A stretch of 64,000 nucleotides of DNA from JBBQUN01 sp963698395 (lineage in GTDB: Bacteria > Actinomycetota > Acidimicrobiia > Acidimicrobiales > SZUA-35), in the NCBI GenBank assembly GCA_963698395.1, contig CAVOQQ010000006.1:372001-436000 (forward strand). The letters are read 5' to 3'. Shown piece after piece: positions 1-8,754 of the stretch. Made by a program: the position numbers and the translations under genes. The notes beneath the pieces are model-generated. The model worked only from the letters and a program-made list of their open reading frames with translations, was not told where the DNA came from and did no database searches. Position 1 is the first letter of the stretch. Each line of letters opens with the position of its first letter.

Positions 1-99
1 GGCCGGCTCGTGGCAAGGCACCGGTCGCCCACGCACCGATGAACATCGACGGACCGACCACACCGCCGTGTGCACCGAGCCGCAGCGGCAGCGCAGGGC

Positions 100-375
100 T
101 CACCGGGTGGCGCTTGCGAGCCAGCGACGCAACTCGCCGGCGAAGTCCTCCATCAGGACCAGGTCGTGGACGGCGGCGTCGCTGACCACGGTGTCGTGAT
201 GGGCCGGCAGGTCCTGGTCGGCGGGATCGACCGCTCGCAGGTGCACGGCGGGCGGAGCCGGGGGAGTGGCCTCGGGCGGGACCGGGGAGACGAGTGCCTC
301 GACCACGTCGGTGAAGTCGACGACAGGGGCTTGGGCGGAGCCGGATGGGGTGGGGAGGTCGTGCGGGTGGGCCAT
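100..375 (-). CDS. Small hypothetical protein (91 aa)
   Basis: I do not recognise this protein. The ATG at 375 is preceded by a good ribosome binding site (AAGGAG about 6 nt upstream), which chooses this start over longer in-frame alternatives. The product is acidic and proline-rich in its middle (about residues 27-42) and ends in a predicted helix (DLVLMEDFAGELRRWL). It has no signal peptide, membrane segment or cysteine. It stands alone between the window edge and tRNA-Leu. The strong RBS is the main reason to accept it; function is unknown. Confidence 0.55.
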   Translation of the reverse strand: MAHPHDLPTPSGSAQAPVVDFTDVVEALVSPVPPEATPPAPPAVHLRAVDPADQDLPAHHDTVVSDAAVHDLVLMEDFAGELRRWLASATR

Positions 376-577
376 GGCTGCTCCTTCGGGCGTGATGGCA
401 GGGCGTGAGCGCAGGGCGTGAGGACGACGAGGTTGATGCCCACAACTGACGGTGGCCAAACGGACACGTTGAGAAATTCTGTCAGCTCGTCGGCTTGTTG
501 AATCGTCACCCCGCACGGCCAGGTCCTCGAGGCCGCCAGGTCCTCGATGCTGCGCGCCCGCAGCAATCGATTCTCGG

Positions 578-661
578 TGCGGACGGGGGGACTCGAACCC
601 CCACACCTGTCAAGGCGCCAGGACCTAAACCTGGTGCGTCTGCCAATTCCGCCACGTCCGC
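578..661 (-). tRNA. tRNA-Leu, anticodon TAG
   Basis: On the minus strand the sequence folds as a class II tRNA. The acceptor stem is GCGGACG paired with CGTCCGC, the anticodon arm is CCAGG-TTTAGGT-CCTGG with anticodon TAG (reads CUA leucine codons), there is a long variable arm, and the T arm contains GGTTCGAGTCC. The discriminator is A at 578. The 3' CCA is not encoded, so it must be added after transcription. Confidence 0.97.
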
Positions 662-765
662 GTGGTTTGCCAGGGCACGAGCCCCGAGGTGACGGTGTGC
701 AAGATAGCGCAAGCCGATCGCTTCGCCCGGAACCCCCGAGGCCGCTCGGCTGGGCACTGCCCCGC

Positions 766-771
766 TAACCT
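766..771 (+). promoter_or_regulatory. -10 box of clpP (leaderless type)
   Basis: TAACCT lies exactly 7 nt before the clpP ATG, with no Shine-Dalgarno sequence between them. Transcription would start at or next to the start codon. The same TANNNT-N6-8-start layout recurs at many genes in the window. Confidence 0.7.
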
Positions 772-778
772 GCACGGC

Positions 779-1399
779 ATGACACAGCCCGCGATGACTC
801 CCAATCTCGTTCCTGGCACCCCCGTTGCCGCTTCGCCCGGCGGAGGTTTCGGATTCGACATCTACCAGGAGCTCCTCAAAGAGCGCATCGTGTTCCTCGG
901 CCAGCAGGTCGACGACACCATCGCCAACTCGATCGCTGCGCAGATGCTCTACCTGGCAGGCCAGGATCCGGACAAGGACATCTGGCTCTACATCAACTCG
1001 CCCGGCGGTTCGGTCACCGCCGGCATGGCCATCTACGACACCATGCAGTTCGTGAAGCCAGAGATCGCCACGGTCTGCCTCGGCATGGGTGCCTCGATGG
1101 GTCAGTTCCTGCTCACCGCCGGCGCTCCCGGCAAGCGCTACGCCCTGCCTCATGCCCGCATCCTCATGCACCAGCCCAGCGCCGGCGTGCAGGGCCAGGC
1201 GTCCGACATCGCGATCCAGGCCGAGAACCTGATCAAGATCAAGCATCAGATGGCCGAACTCATCGCCGAGCACTCGGGCCAGACCGTCGAGCAGATCACC
1301 GCCGACTCCGACCGAGACAAGTGGTTCACCGCCGAAGAGGCGCGTGACTACGGCCTCCTCGACCGGGTCATCACCCGCACGGGCGAACTCAGCAACTGA
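779..1399 (+). CDS. clpP: ATP-dependent Clp protease proteolytic subunit (ClpP1-like)
   Basis: This is the serine peptidase chamber subunit of the Clp protease. It degrades unfolded or tagged proteins delivered by ClpX or ClpC in the cytoplasm. The 206-residue length is normal. The catalytic triad is visible: Ser about 106 in GMGASMGQF, His about 131 in ARILMHQP, and Asp about 180 in DSDRDKWFTAEEA. The wording around the serine (GASMGQFLLTAG) resembles actinobacterial ClpP1 rather than ClpP2. Actinobacteria usually need a ClpP1-ClpP2 pair; no second clpP lies here, so the partner must be elsewhere. The ATG at 779 is chosen because a TAACCT -10 box sits 7 nt upstream; ATG at 794 is a possible alternative. 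Confidence 0.95.
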   Translation: MTQPAMTPNLVPGTPVAASPGGGFGFDIYQELLKERIVFLGQQVDDTIANSIAAQMLYLAGQDPDKDIWLYINSPGGSVTAGMAIYDTMQFVKPEIATVCLGMGASMGQFLLTAGAPGKRYALPHARILMHQPSAGVQGQASDIAIQAENLIKIKHQMAELIAEHSGQTVEQITADSDRDKWFTAEEARDYGLLDRVITRTGELSN

Positions 1400-1405
1400 T
1401 CGCAG

Positions 1406-1440
1406 CGGTGCCGCCGGCCTACTGATGGCCGACGGCACCG
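1406..1440. terminator. Bidirectional hairpin between clpP and rpe
   Basis: CGGTGCCG and CGGCACCG pair around an inner CGGCC/GGCCG stem with a 7-nt loop (TACTGAT) and one internal mismatch. It lies between the 3' ends of two convergent genes. There is no T tract, so it is a structural terminator candidate only. Confidence 0.65.
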
Positions 1441-1443
1441 GGC

Positions 1444-2142
1444 TCAGTCAGCGAGGCGTTCGTCCCATGCCGCAGTGGCGAGGGCCCGTAGTTCGTCGAC
1501 GCCGGCCTCGAGCCCTCCGGGGTGCTTGAACAGCGCCGAGCCCGAGATCAGCGCGTTGGCGCCGCTGCCGGCAGCGCCGGTGATGGTCGATGCGCTGATC
1601 CCGCCATCGACTTCGAGGTCGATCCAATGATCGGCCGTGTCGAGCAGCGCCCGAGCTGCTTCCACCTTCGGCTCCATCGTCGAGATGTAGGCCTGGCCGC
1701 CGAAGCCAGGATTGACCGTCATCACCAGGACCATGTCGAGCAGGTCGAGCACGTTCTCGATCATTGCGAGCGGCGTGTGCGGGTTGAGCGCCACGGCAGG
1801 CTTGGCCCCGAGCGACGCGATGTTGGACAGGGTGCGGTGCAGATGTCGGCAGGCCTCGACGTGCACGATGATGATGTCGCAGCCCGCGGCCACGAAGTCG
1901 GGGATCAGGAGATCGGGTTCCTCGATCATCAGGTGGGCCTCGTACGGTACGTTCGACGCCGGTCGGCACGCCTTGATCACGTCGGCGCCGAAGGTCAGGT
2001 TGGGCACGAATCGGCCGTCCATGACATCCCACTGGATACGGTCGACTCCGGCATCGGTCAGCGCCTCGCATGCTTCACCCAGCTTCGAGAAATCGGCGGG
2101 CAGCACCGACGGCGTGATGAACAGATCAGGACGAGACGACAT
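1444..2142 (-). CDS. rpe: Ribulose-phosphate 3-epimerase
   Basis: Interconverts D-ribulose 5-phosphate and D-xylulose 5-phosphate in the pentose phosphate pathway. The 232-residue TIM barrel carries family signatures: ITPSVLPADF at the N-terminus, WDVMDGRFVPNLTFG with the metal-site Asp, HLMIEEP, MTVNPGFGGQ for phosphate binding, and LEVDGGIS with the second catalytic Asp. The ATG at 2142 is chosen because AAGGAA lies about 6 nt upstream and the protein then begins just before the conserved first strand. The gene is convergent with clpP. Confidence 0.95.
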   Translation of the reverse strand: MSSRPDLFITPSVLPADFSKLGEACEALTDAGVDRIQWDVMDGRFVPNLTFGADVIKACRPASNVPYEAHLMIEEPDLLIPDFVAAGCDIIIVHVEACRHLHRTLSNIASLGAKPAVALNPHTPLAMIENVLDLLDMVLVMTVNPGFGGQAYISTMEPKVEAARALLDTADHWIDLEVDGGISASTITGAAGSGANALISGSALFKHPGGLEAGVDELRALATAAWDERLAD

Positions 2143-2289
2143 GGCTTCCTTCGACAGGGTTTCACAGACGGGACAGATGGCGGATCGGCCCGGTGGGGCC
2201 GGCGGCGCACCATCGTGGCCGGATTCGTGCCGCCGTGCCACCTCACTGCCGAGACCCGCGCCGAGCCCCACCGATGACGGGCGGTCGCG

Positions 2290-3525
2290 ATGAGCCCACC
2301 GAATGCACCCCGATCCACGCTCGAGGATCGGTTCGAGCTCGACATCGAGCGAATCGCCAAGGGCGGCGACGGCATCGGGGTCGGTCCCGACGGTCGAGTC
2401 GTGTTCGTGGATGGTGGCGTTCCCGGGGATCGGGTCGAGGTTCGGATCACCGTCGACAAGAAGCGTTTCCGCCGGGGCGAGGTGGTTCGCATCGTCGATC
2501 CATCGCCCGATCGGGTCGAGCCGCCCTGTCCCCATGTTGCCGACGGCTGTGGCGGCTGCGACTGGCAGCACATCTCGATCGAGGCACAGCACGATCTTCG
2601 GCTGCGGATCGTCACCGATGCCCTCGAACGGATCGGCAAGATCGAGTCGCCGCCGGTGGTGGCGGGTGCGACGTTGCCGGCCGAGCACTATCGAACGATG
2701 ATCCGGGCAGCGGTCGACGGCGATCGGGCCGGTTACCGGGCGCCAACGTCGCATCGGGTGGTCGTGCCCGAGAGCTGCCGGATCGCACATCCGCTGGCCG
2801 AAGAGATCCTGATCACCGGTCGTTTCCCCGGAGCCGACGAGGTGACGATCAAGATCGGCGGCAACACCGGTGAGCGGCTCGTGATCGTGTCACCATCGGC
2901 CGCTGGCTGCACGGTGCCCGACGGCGTCGCCATGATCGGGCGAGACGAACTCGACGACGGTGCGAGCGCGGCCATCGTCGATCGCGTCGATGGCGTGGAG
3001 CTACGGATCTCGGCCGATTCGTTCTTCCAGAGTCGCACCGATGGGGCCGAAGCGCTCGTGGCGGCCGCAGCAACGATGATCGAGGACGCGGCCGACGGTC
3101 CGTTGGTCGATGCCTACTGCGGTGGTGGCCTGTTCGCCGCCTTGCTGGGCGGCGAGCGAATGGTGACCGGGGTCGAGTCGAGCCGATCGTCGCTGGCCGA
3201 CGCTCGGATCAATCTCGGGCCCGACGCCGAGGTCCACGAGGCATCGGTCGAACAGTGGTGGCCATCGCCGGCAGCGGTCGTCATCGCCGATCCGGCGCGA
3301 GCCGGACTGGGCAAGGCGGCGGTCGAGGTGCTCGTCGCCACCGGGGCGACCACCCTGGTGCTCGTCAGCTGCGACCCTGCCTCGCTCGGCCGAGACGCAG
3401 CGCTGCTCATCGATTCGGGCTTTTCGCTCCGGGAGGTGCGAGTGTTCGACCTCTTCGGTCACACCTCGCACGTCGAAACCGTCGCCCACTTCGAGCGAGT
3501 CGGCAACGCCGCTCGAGAGGTGTGA
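2290..3525 (+). CDS. TrmA/RlmC/RlmD-family RNA (uracil-5-)-methyltransferase
   Basis: Predicted to methylate C5 of a uridine in rRNA or tRNA using S-adenosylmethionine. Visible parts in order: a TRAM RNA-binding domain (about residues 10-70), an iron-sulfur ligand cluster CPHVADGCGGC (about 80-90), SFFQ, the SAM-binding motif VDAYCGGGLF, the DPARAGLG motif, and the catalytic Cys about 361 in VSCDPASLGRD followed by DLFGHTSHVE. At 411 residues it has normal family length. The sequence does not settle whether the target is rRNA or tRNA. It is divergent from rpe and ends about 95 bp before the DedA gene. Confidence 0.9.
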   Translation: MSPPNAPRSTLEDRFELDIERIAKGGDGIGVGPDGRVVFVDGGVPGDRVEVRITVDKKRFRRGEVVRIVDPSPDRVEPPCPHVADGCGGCDWQHISIEAQHDLRLRIVTDALERIGKIESPPVVAGATLPAEHYRTMIRAAVDGDRAGYRAPTSHRVVVPESCRIAHPLAEEILITGRFPGADEVTIKIGGNTGERLVIVSPSAAGCTVPDGVAMIGRDELDDGASAAIVDRVDGVELRISADSFFQSRTDGAEALVAAAATMIEDAADGPLVDAYCGGGLFAALLGGERMVTGVESSRSSLADARINLGPDAEVHEASVEQWWPSPAAVVIADPARAGLGKAAVEVLVATGATTLVLVSCDPASLGRDAALLIDSGFSLREVRVFDLFGHTSHVETVAHFERVGNAAREV

Positions 3526-3607
3526 CGCAGTCCGGTCGGGCGAGGCCGGAGCTCCGCTTCACCCTCGTCGAGGTCGACGGCCGACGCTCACCAGATCGCC
3601 GCCTCGC

Positions 3608-3613
3608 TAGCCT
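3608..3613 (+). promoter_or_regulatory. -10 box of the DedA gene (leaderless type)
   Basis: TAGCCT followed by 7 nt and then the ATG at 3621, with no ribosome binding site. Confidence 0.65.
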
Positions 3614-3620
3614 GCGGACG

Positions 3621-4238
3621 ATGCTCGACTCCGTCCTCAATGGGTTGGCCGACCTGTCCTCCAATCCATGGTTCTACGCCATCATCTTCCTCATCGCGCT
3701 GTTGGACTCGGTGGTGCCGGTGGTGCCGAGCGAGACCACCGTCATCCTCGGCGGCATCGCCGCCGGCCAGGGACACCTGATGCTGGCGCTCGTCATCTTC
3801 TTCGGGGCGAGCGGCGCCATCGCCGGTGACTCGATTGCCTATTGGATCGGCCGTCGAGCCGGTGGCTGGTTGGAGCGGTCGTTCTTCAGCAAGCCGTCGC
3901 GACAGAACCGACTCGACTGGGCCAAAGCCCAGCTCGAAGTACGCGGCGGCATGTTGCTCGTGACGGCTCGATTCATTCCCGGAGGGCGGACGGCGATCAC
4001 CGTGTCATCGGGCCTGACCAAGCAGGACTATCGCCGCTTCCTGGCGTTCGACGTGCTCGCCGGTGTGCTGTGGGCCAGCTATGCCGGTTCACTCGGCTAC
4101 CTCTTCGGCAACCGATTCAAGGACAACCACACCGCGGCGTTTCTCTACGCCTTCGGCGCAGCCCTGTCGGTCACGGCGCTGATCGAGGGTGTTCGCTGGT
4201 TCCGGCATCGTCGTCTCGCCGCCGAGCTGGGCGTTTGA
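3621..4238 (+). CDS. DedA-family (SNARE-associated) membrane protein
   Basis: An inner-membrane protein of the DedA/VTT family, linked in other bacteria to lipid carrier flipping and envelope homeostasis. The 205 residues contain an N-terminal hydrophobic segment, the re-entrant helix region with SVVPVVPSETTVILGG, and the family hallmark TARFIPGGRT. Two or three C-terminal membrane segments follow, and the tail is basic (FRHRRLA). The start follows from the TAGCCT box 7 nt upstream; a much longer open frame continues upstream but is a shadow of the methyltransferase. The last 68 bp overlap the 3' end of the convergent dehydrogenase gene. Confidence 0.88.
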   Translation: MLDSVLNGLADLSSNPWFYAIIFLIALLDSVVPVVPSETTVILGGIAAGQGHLMLALVIFFGASGAIAGDSIAYWIGRRAGGWLERSFFSKPSRQNRLDWAKAQLEVRGGMLLVTARFIPGGRTAITVSSGLTKQDYRRFLAFDVLAGVLWASYAGSLGYLFGNRFKDNHTAAFLYAFGAALSVTALIEGVRWFRHRRLAAELGV

Positions 4239-5079
4239 TCTCTTCCATCACCTCGTCGAGCGTGAGCGCTGGGTCGAACTGATCCTTGCAGCCCTCCAGC
4301 CGGGTGTAGAGCTCGGCTGCTGCGGTGAACGAGCCGTTCGGCAGCTCGGCTGCTTCGAGGAAGGCCGCGATCTCCTCCATCTCGCCGACCCAGCGCCACG
4401 CCTTCGGTGCGGCACCGGCGGCGCTCCCGGATGCACGCGTGTTGAGCCCCGGTTGTGACCGATCCCACTCGGCCATCAGCGCATCGGCGACGCCCGCCGC
4501 TTCGGCCGCGCTGCGCATGGTGAGGAGCAGCGCAGCGGATCCCTTGGTCCATCCGGCGTAACAGAGCTTCAGGGCCGAGGCGCCGCCGACGCCTCCGTCG
4601 GTGGCGATGGCCTCGACGAGCGAGCCTTCGAACGCCCGAGCGGCCAGCTCGGCGTCGTCACCGGAGAGGTAGAGTCGGGTCGTTCCGGCCGAGTGTGCCG
4701 GCGGCCCGATGATGCCGCCGTCGACGTAGGTGGCGCCGGCCGCAGTGACGATGTCGGCGACCTGTCGCGCGGTGTCGGGAGCGATCGCATTGGCATCGAT
4801 GTAGCGCCCGACGCCACCGGACTCGCTCACCTGTCGGGCCACCATGATCGCGGCGTCGGGCGGGCACACCGAGAGCACGGTGTCGACGCCTCGCAGGAGC
4901 TCGCCGAGCGAACCGGCGTCGACCAGTCCCGCCCGGTCGGCTCGATCGTGACTCGCCTGCGATCGGTCGACGCCCGACCACCGCACGGTATGGCCGGTGC
5001 TCACGAGCGCCGCGCCGATGGTGGATCCCATCGAGCCCGGGTGCAGGAGTGCGACTCGGCCCAGTGGTGTGTTGGTCAT
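4171..5079 (-). CDS. NAD(P)-binding dehydrogenase with DUF1932-like C-terminus
   Basis: Related to the 6-phosphogluconate/3-hydroxyisobutyrate dehydrogenase superfamily. The N-terminal Rossmann domain starts with LLHPGSMGSTIG, followed by DANAIAPDTA and the substrate-loop region GGIIGPPAHSAG. The C-terminal helical domain holds the usual catalytic Lys region (ALKLCYAGWTKGSAALL), as in DUF1932 proteins. Substrate unknown. It begins 4 nt after glcF ends and is the last gene of the glycolate oxidase operon, so a 2-hydroxyacid or glyoxylate-derived substrate (for example tartronate semialdehyde) is a reasonable inference. Its 3' end overlaps the DedA gene. Confidence 0.82.
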   Translation of the reverse strand: MTNTPLGRVALLHPGSMGSTIGAALVSTGHTVRWSGVDRSQASHDRADRAGLVDAGSLGELLRGVDTVLSVCPPDAAIMVARQVSESGGVGRYIDANAIAPDTARQVADIVTAAGATYVDGGIIGPPAHSAGTTRLYLSGDDAELAARAFEGSLVEAIATDGGVGGASALKLCYAGWTKGSAALLLTMRSAAEAAGVADALMAEWDRSQPGLNTRASGSAAGAAPKAWRWVGEMEEIAAFLEAAELPNGSFTAAAELYTRLEGCKDQFDPALTLDEVMEEIKRPARRRDDDAGTSEHPRSAP

Positions 5080-5083
5080 GGTT

Positions 5084-6265
5084 TCACCCCTCCTGTCGAG
5101 GCCCCGCAGTGATGGCCCGATCGATCAGTTCCATCGGGTGCACGGTCGGCACGCCGGCGGCGGCCAGATGCATCGAGCAGCCGGGATTGGCGCTGGCGAC
5201 CGCATCGGGGGCGACCCTCGCAATGGATCCCAACTTGCGGTCGCGGATCTGCCCGGCAAGCTCTGGCTGGAGCACCGAGTAGGCCCCACCCGCTCCGCAG
5301 CACAGGCCATCGTCGTCGAGTTCGACGAGCTCGCGAACGAACGGACGGAGCACCGTGCGCGTGGCGCCGTGGACCTTTTGCACATGACGGAGGTGGCAGG
5401 GGTCCTGGATGGCTACGGTCAGGTCGAGCGGTTCGACGCTCGGCAGTCGGTCGACGTGGTCGGCGAGCCACTCACCGATGTCGAACACCCGGGCCGCAAA
5501 GGCTTCGGCCTCGGGAGTACCGAGCAGATGGCCGTAGTCCTTCATTGCGGCACCGCAGCCGGCAGAGTCGACCAGGATCGGGCGGGGAACCGACCCGGCG
5601 CCGGGGTCGAGTGTTCGCATCATCTGCTCCGCGAGTGCACGCGTCTGAGACGTCAGGCCGGCATGTGCCTGGAGAGCACCGCAGCATGGCGCGAGGTCGT
5701 TGGTCGGCGTCACCCCGAACCCCGCTGCTTCGAGCACTCGTTGACCGGCTCGGTGCACCTCGCGCTGCCAGGCATCCATGACACAACCGGTGAACAGATA
5801 GACGTCGGTCCCCGACGCCACCATGGGTTCGGAGCGGAGCGGAAGGTCGTCGCTGATGCCGAGTCGGTCGGGAACGAGATGGAGCCGTTGGGCAACGGCC
5901 AAGGCCCTGGATCCGGCACGAAGAACGCCGGGATGAGCGAGCGGCTTGAACGCAAGACGCTGCCAGAGCGGGGTGAGCTCGCCCGCCTCGGCGAGGGTCT
6001 CACGGGTTCGTTCCATGAGGTGGCCATACGGCACGCCCGACGGACACGCCGGCTCGCAGCCTCGGCACTGCACACAGGTCTCGAAGGAGCGCAGCACCTC
6101 GGGGGTGAGCGGGGCTCCGTGGTCTTGCACCTGACGCATCAGCCCGATGCGACCGCGGGGCGACATCGTCTCGTCGCCGGTGACCCGGAAGGTGGGGCAG
6201 GAAGGAAGGCAGAGGCCGCACTGCACGCAGGTGTTGAGGTCGTCGGGGTCGAGTTTGAGGTCCAC
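5084..6265 (-). CDS. glcF: Glycolate oxidase iron-sulfur subunit
   Basis: Electron-transfer subunit of the GlcDEF glycolate dehydrogenase, which oxidises glycolate to glyoxylate and passes electrons to the membrane quinone pool. Two 4Fe-4S motifs appear near the N-terminus: CVQCGLCLPSCP (from Cys13) and CVQCRGCEPACP (about residue 65). Two CCG domains follow (APCCGALQAHAG and LCCGAGGAYSV), typical of the HdrB/GlpC-like half. Length 393 is normal. Third gene of glcD-glcE-glcF on the minus strand; it starts 6 nt after glcE stops. Confidence 0.93.
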   Translation of the reverse strand: MDLKLDPDDLNTCVQCGLCLPSCPTFRVTGDETMSPRGRIGLMRQVQDHGAPLTPEVLRSFETCVQCRGCEPACPSGVPYGHLMERTRETLAEAGELTPLWQRLAFKPLAHPGVLRAGSRALAVAQRLHLVPDRLGISDDLPLRSEPMVASGTDVYLFTGCVMDAWQREVHRAGQRVLEAAGFGVTPTNDLAPCCGALQAHAGLTSQTRALAEQMMRTLDPGAGSVPRPILVDSAGCGAAMKDYGHLLGTPEAEAFAARVFDIGEWLADHVDRLPSVEPLDLTVAIQDPCHLRHVQKVHGATRTVLRPFVRELVELDDDGLCCGAGGAYSVLQPELAGQIRDRKLGSIARVAPDAVASANPGCSMHLAAAGVPTVHPMELIDRAITAGPRQEG

Positions 6266-6271
6266 GGGTGG

Positions 6272-7237
6272 TCAGTTCTGTCCGGGCGTGCGGCCGGGGT
6301 TGAGCCGGCCGGTCGGATCGAAGTGCTGTTTCATGCGAGCCGACACCCCGGCGATCACCGGGTCGATGGTGCGCGGCGGCTGAGGCCGTTGCGCGAACAC
6401 CAGGCCCGTGCCGATGCCGGCCACGAAGGAACCGGTGTCCGGGGCGGCCGGTCGATCGCCCAGGTGGCGCAACTCGGCGGGTGACAGAGACCAGCGCTGC
6501 GGCGGGAGTGGCGGAGGGCCGTCGGTCTCGGCGAACGAGGCGACCGTTGCCAGGGCTCGCGTCTCGGCCTCGACGTCGGGTGGGTGCCCCTCGAGCTGGA
6601 CCCAGGTGGAGGTGCCGTCCCAGAGCACGACGCTCGGAGCGAGCACGGCGTCTCGGGCACCGAACGGGTCGGCATCGTCCGAGCGCAGCCAGACCGATGC
6701 AGCCGGAATGGGGTTGGTGCGGATGATGACCTCGGCGAGAAGGCCGAGGGTGCCGAGCGCACCCACCATGAGGCGTGGGAGGTCGAAGCCGGTGACGTTC
6801 TTCACCGTCGGCCCGCCACCGGTGATCATCCGACCCTCGGCCGAGACATACCGGACCTGCAGGAGCGCGGAGCGAATCGTGCCGCGGCCGAGCATGGCGA
6901 CATCGTTCTGACCGACGGCGAAGGCGCCGCCGACGGTGGCGGTGTCGCTGCGCTGGGGGAGTGCGGTGCGCTGGCCCCGAGCGGCCAGTTCGGCGTGTAG
7001 CTCGGCCACGGTGGTTCCCGCCCGCACCGTGACGATCATCTCCTCGGGGATGTACTCGACGATGCCGAGCGGCGCTCGCACCAGGCGAACGCGTTCATCG
7101 ACCGGTCCGCCGGTGCCCCATCGGGTCTTGCCGCCGACGACGGCGACCGGCCCGTCGTCGCCGACCTCGTGGGCGAAGGCGTCGAGGACCGGATCGAGCG
7201 AGGTGAGCATGGCCGGCGGGGTCGAGGTGCTGTTCAT
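6272..7237 (-). CDS. glcE: Glycolate oxidase FAD-binding subunit
   Basis: Second flavoprotein subunit of glycolate dehydrogenase. The 321 residues contain a PCMH-type FAD-binding region with VVGGKTRWGTGG near the start, TATVGGAFAVGQND, and TGGGPTVKNVTGFDLPRLMVG, followed by a C-terminal FDPTGRLNPGR typical of GlcD/GlcE ends. The ATG at 7237 overlaps the glcD stop codon (ATGA), showing translational coupling. A much longer open frame upstream is a shadow of glcD. Confidence 0.92.
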   Translation of the reverse strand: MNSTSTPPAMLTSLDPVLDAFAHEVGDDGPVAVVGGKTRWGTGGPVDERVRLVRAPLGIVEYIPEEMIVTVRAGTTVAELHAELAARGQRTALPQRSDTATVGGAFAVGQNDVAMLGRGTIRSALLQVRYVSAEGRMITGGGPTVKNVTGFDLPRLMVGALGTLGLLAEVIIRTNPIPAASVWLRSDDADPFGARDAVLAPSVVLWDGTSTWVQLEGHPPDVEAETRALATVASFAETDGPPPLPPQRWSLSPAELRHLGDRPAAPDTGSFVAGIGTGLVFAQRPQPPRTIDPVIAGVSARMKQHFDPTGRLNPGRTPGQN

Positions 7238-8718
7238 CCCCAGACCCCGGTCGGTACCGCACGCAGCGCGACGATGTCGGCGCAGCTGTGCCCGGCGGGG
7301 AGCACCTTGCCGGGATTCGCTCGACAGTCGGGATCGAAGGCTCGGCGCAGACGCGACTGATGATCGAGGTCGTCGCTGGTGAACAGGCGCTCCATGTAGC
7401 CCTGCTTCTCGACACCGATGCCGTGCTCGCCCGACAGCACACCGCCGGCGTCGAGGGATGCCGTGATGATCTCGCCCCCGGCCGCGTGCACCCGTTCGAT
7501 GACGCCGGGCTCTCGGGCATCGAAGATGAGCAGCGGATGGAGGTTGCCGTCGCCGGCGTGGAAGACGTTCATCACCAGCAGTTCGTGGCGGTCGGCGATG
7601 ACATAGATCTGCTCGAGGACGTCGGCCAGCTTCGAACGCGGGACGACGGTGTCGTGGAGGTAGTAGTCGGGAGCGATCTGCGCGATGGCGCCGAACGCCG
7701 TCTTGCGGCCCTTCCACAGCAGCGCCCGCTCCTCTTCGGTCTGGGCGAGTCTGACCTCGGTGGCGCCGTTGGCCCGACCGATGTCGCCGATGGCGTTGGC
7801 ATCGATGTCGACACCGGCAGCCAGACCGTCGACCTCGGCCAGGAGTACCGCGGCGGCATCGGTGGGGTAGCCGGCGTGGACGTAGTTCTCGACCGCCTGG
7901 GTGATGCGCTGGTCCATGACCTCCATGGCCGCCGGCACGATGCCGGCCGCGATGACGGCGCTCACCGTGTTGGCCGCGTCGCGCACCGAGGCGAACGACA
8001 GCAGGAGGGTGCGGACCTCCGGTGGGTTCTTGGTGATGGTGACGGCGACCTTGGTGGCGATGCCGAGAGTTCCTTCGCTGCCGACGAAGGCGCCGCGAAG
8101 GTCGAGGCCGGCGGGTTCGGGGTCGAGGCCCCCGAGCATGGCGACCTCGCCCGAAGGCAGGACGACCTCGATGGCCGCGATGTGGGCGTTGGTGACCCCA
8201 TAGGCCAAGCAATGAGGGCCACCGGAGTTGTTGGCGACGTTGCCGCCGATGGTGCAGACCTGCTGACTCGACGGGTCGGGGGCGAAGTGGAAGCCCATCG
8301 GCTGGAGGTGCTTGGTGAGGTCGAGGTTGATGACCCCGGGCTCGACCCAGGCGATCCGGTTGTCGGGGTCGACCTCGACGATGGCGTTCATCTTGGTCAT
8401 GGCCACCACGATCGGGGCACCGAGCGGGATCGCTCCGCCCGCCAGGCCGGTTCCGGCACCGCGGGGCACCACCGCTCGGCCGTGCTCGGCTGCGATCTGC
8501 ATGATCGAACGGACCTCATCGGTCGAGATCGGGAAGCAGATCGGTCCGGACACGCCGCCGTCGAACACCGAAGCGTCGTGGCTGAGGAGCGATCGCTCGG
8601 CGCCGTCGTTGCGCACGCGCTCGGCCGTCAGCGCCGCACGGAGGTCGTCGACGACCGGGTCGCCCGCCGGCTCGGTGGGCCGTGACGCCGCTCGGTGTTT
8701 GCGAAGACGTTGGAGCAC
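7234..8718 (-). CDS. glcD: Glycolate oxidase, FAD-linked catalytic subunit
   Basis: Catalytic FAD subunit that oxidises glycolate (or D-lactate-like 2-hydroxyacids). FAD-binding motifs include VPRGAGTGLAGGA, GGNVANNSGG and GAFVGSEGTLGI; the C-terminal domain has the HAGDGNLHP metal site and SGEHGIGVEK. I choose the GTG at 8718 because a TATGTT -10 box lies 6 nt upstream; this gives about 494 residues. An in-frame ATG at 8793 would overlap the divergent DsbA-like start and adds an unconserved tail. The gene leads the glcDEF-dehydrogenase operon. Confidence 0.9.
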   Translation of the reverse strand: MLQRLRKHRAASRPTEPAGDPVVDDLRAALTAERVRNDGAERSLLSHDASVFDGGVSGPICFPISTDEVRSIMQIAAEHGRAVVPRGAGTGLAGGAIPLGAPIVVAMTKMNAIVEVDPDNRIAWVEPGVINLDLTKHLQPMGFHFAPDPSSQQVCTIGGNVANNSGGPHCLAYGVTNAHIAAIEVVLPSGEVAMLGGLDPEPAGLDLRGAFVGSEGTLGIATKVAVTITKNPPEVRTLLLSFASVRDAANTVSAVIAAGIVPAAMEVMDQRITQAVENYVHAGYPTDAAAVLLAEVDGLAAGVDIDANAIGDIGRANGATEVRLAQTEEERALLWKGRKTAFGAIAQIAPDYYLHDTVVPRSKLADVLEQIYVIADRHELLVMNVFHAGDGNLHPLLIFDAREPGVIERVHAAGGEIITASLDAGGVLSGEHGIGVEKQGYMERLFTSDDLDHQSRLRRAFDPDCRANPGKVLPAGHSCADIVALRAVPTGVWG

Positions 8719-8724
8719 GAGACG

Positions 8725-8730
8725 AACATA
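8725..8730 (-). promoter_or_regulatory. -10 box of glcD
   Basis: TATGTT on the minus strand, 6 nt before the GTG at 8718. A GGACAA a short distance upstream is a weak -35 candidate that falls in the inverted repeat at 8737-8754. Confidence 0.55.
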
Positions 8731-8736
8731 GTCGTT

Positions 8737-8754
8737 GCGGGAGAATTGTCCCGC
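8737..8754. promoter_or_regulatory. Perfect inverted repeat in the glcD/DsbA intergenic region
   Basis: GCGGGA-N6-TCCCGC forms perfect 6-bp arms in the 73-bp gap between divergent starts, just upstream of the glcD -10 box. Its place suits an operator controlling the glycolate oxidase operon. No regulator gene is adjacent, so the binding protein is unknown. Confidence 0.45.

Noticed and set aside
1..99. Gene fragment at the left edge
   Set aside because: No frame shows recognisable protein features in these 99 bases, so nothing is claimed.
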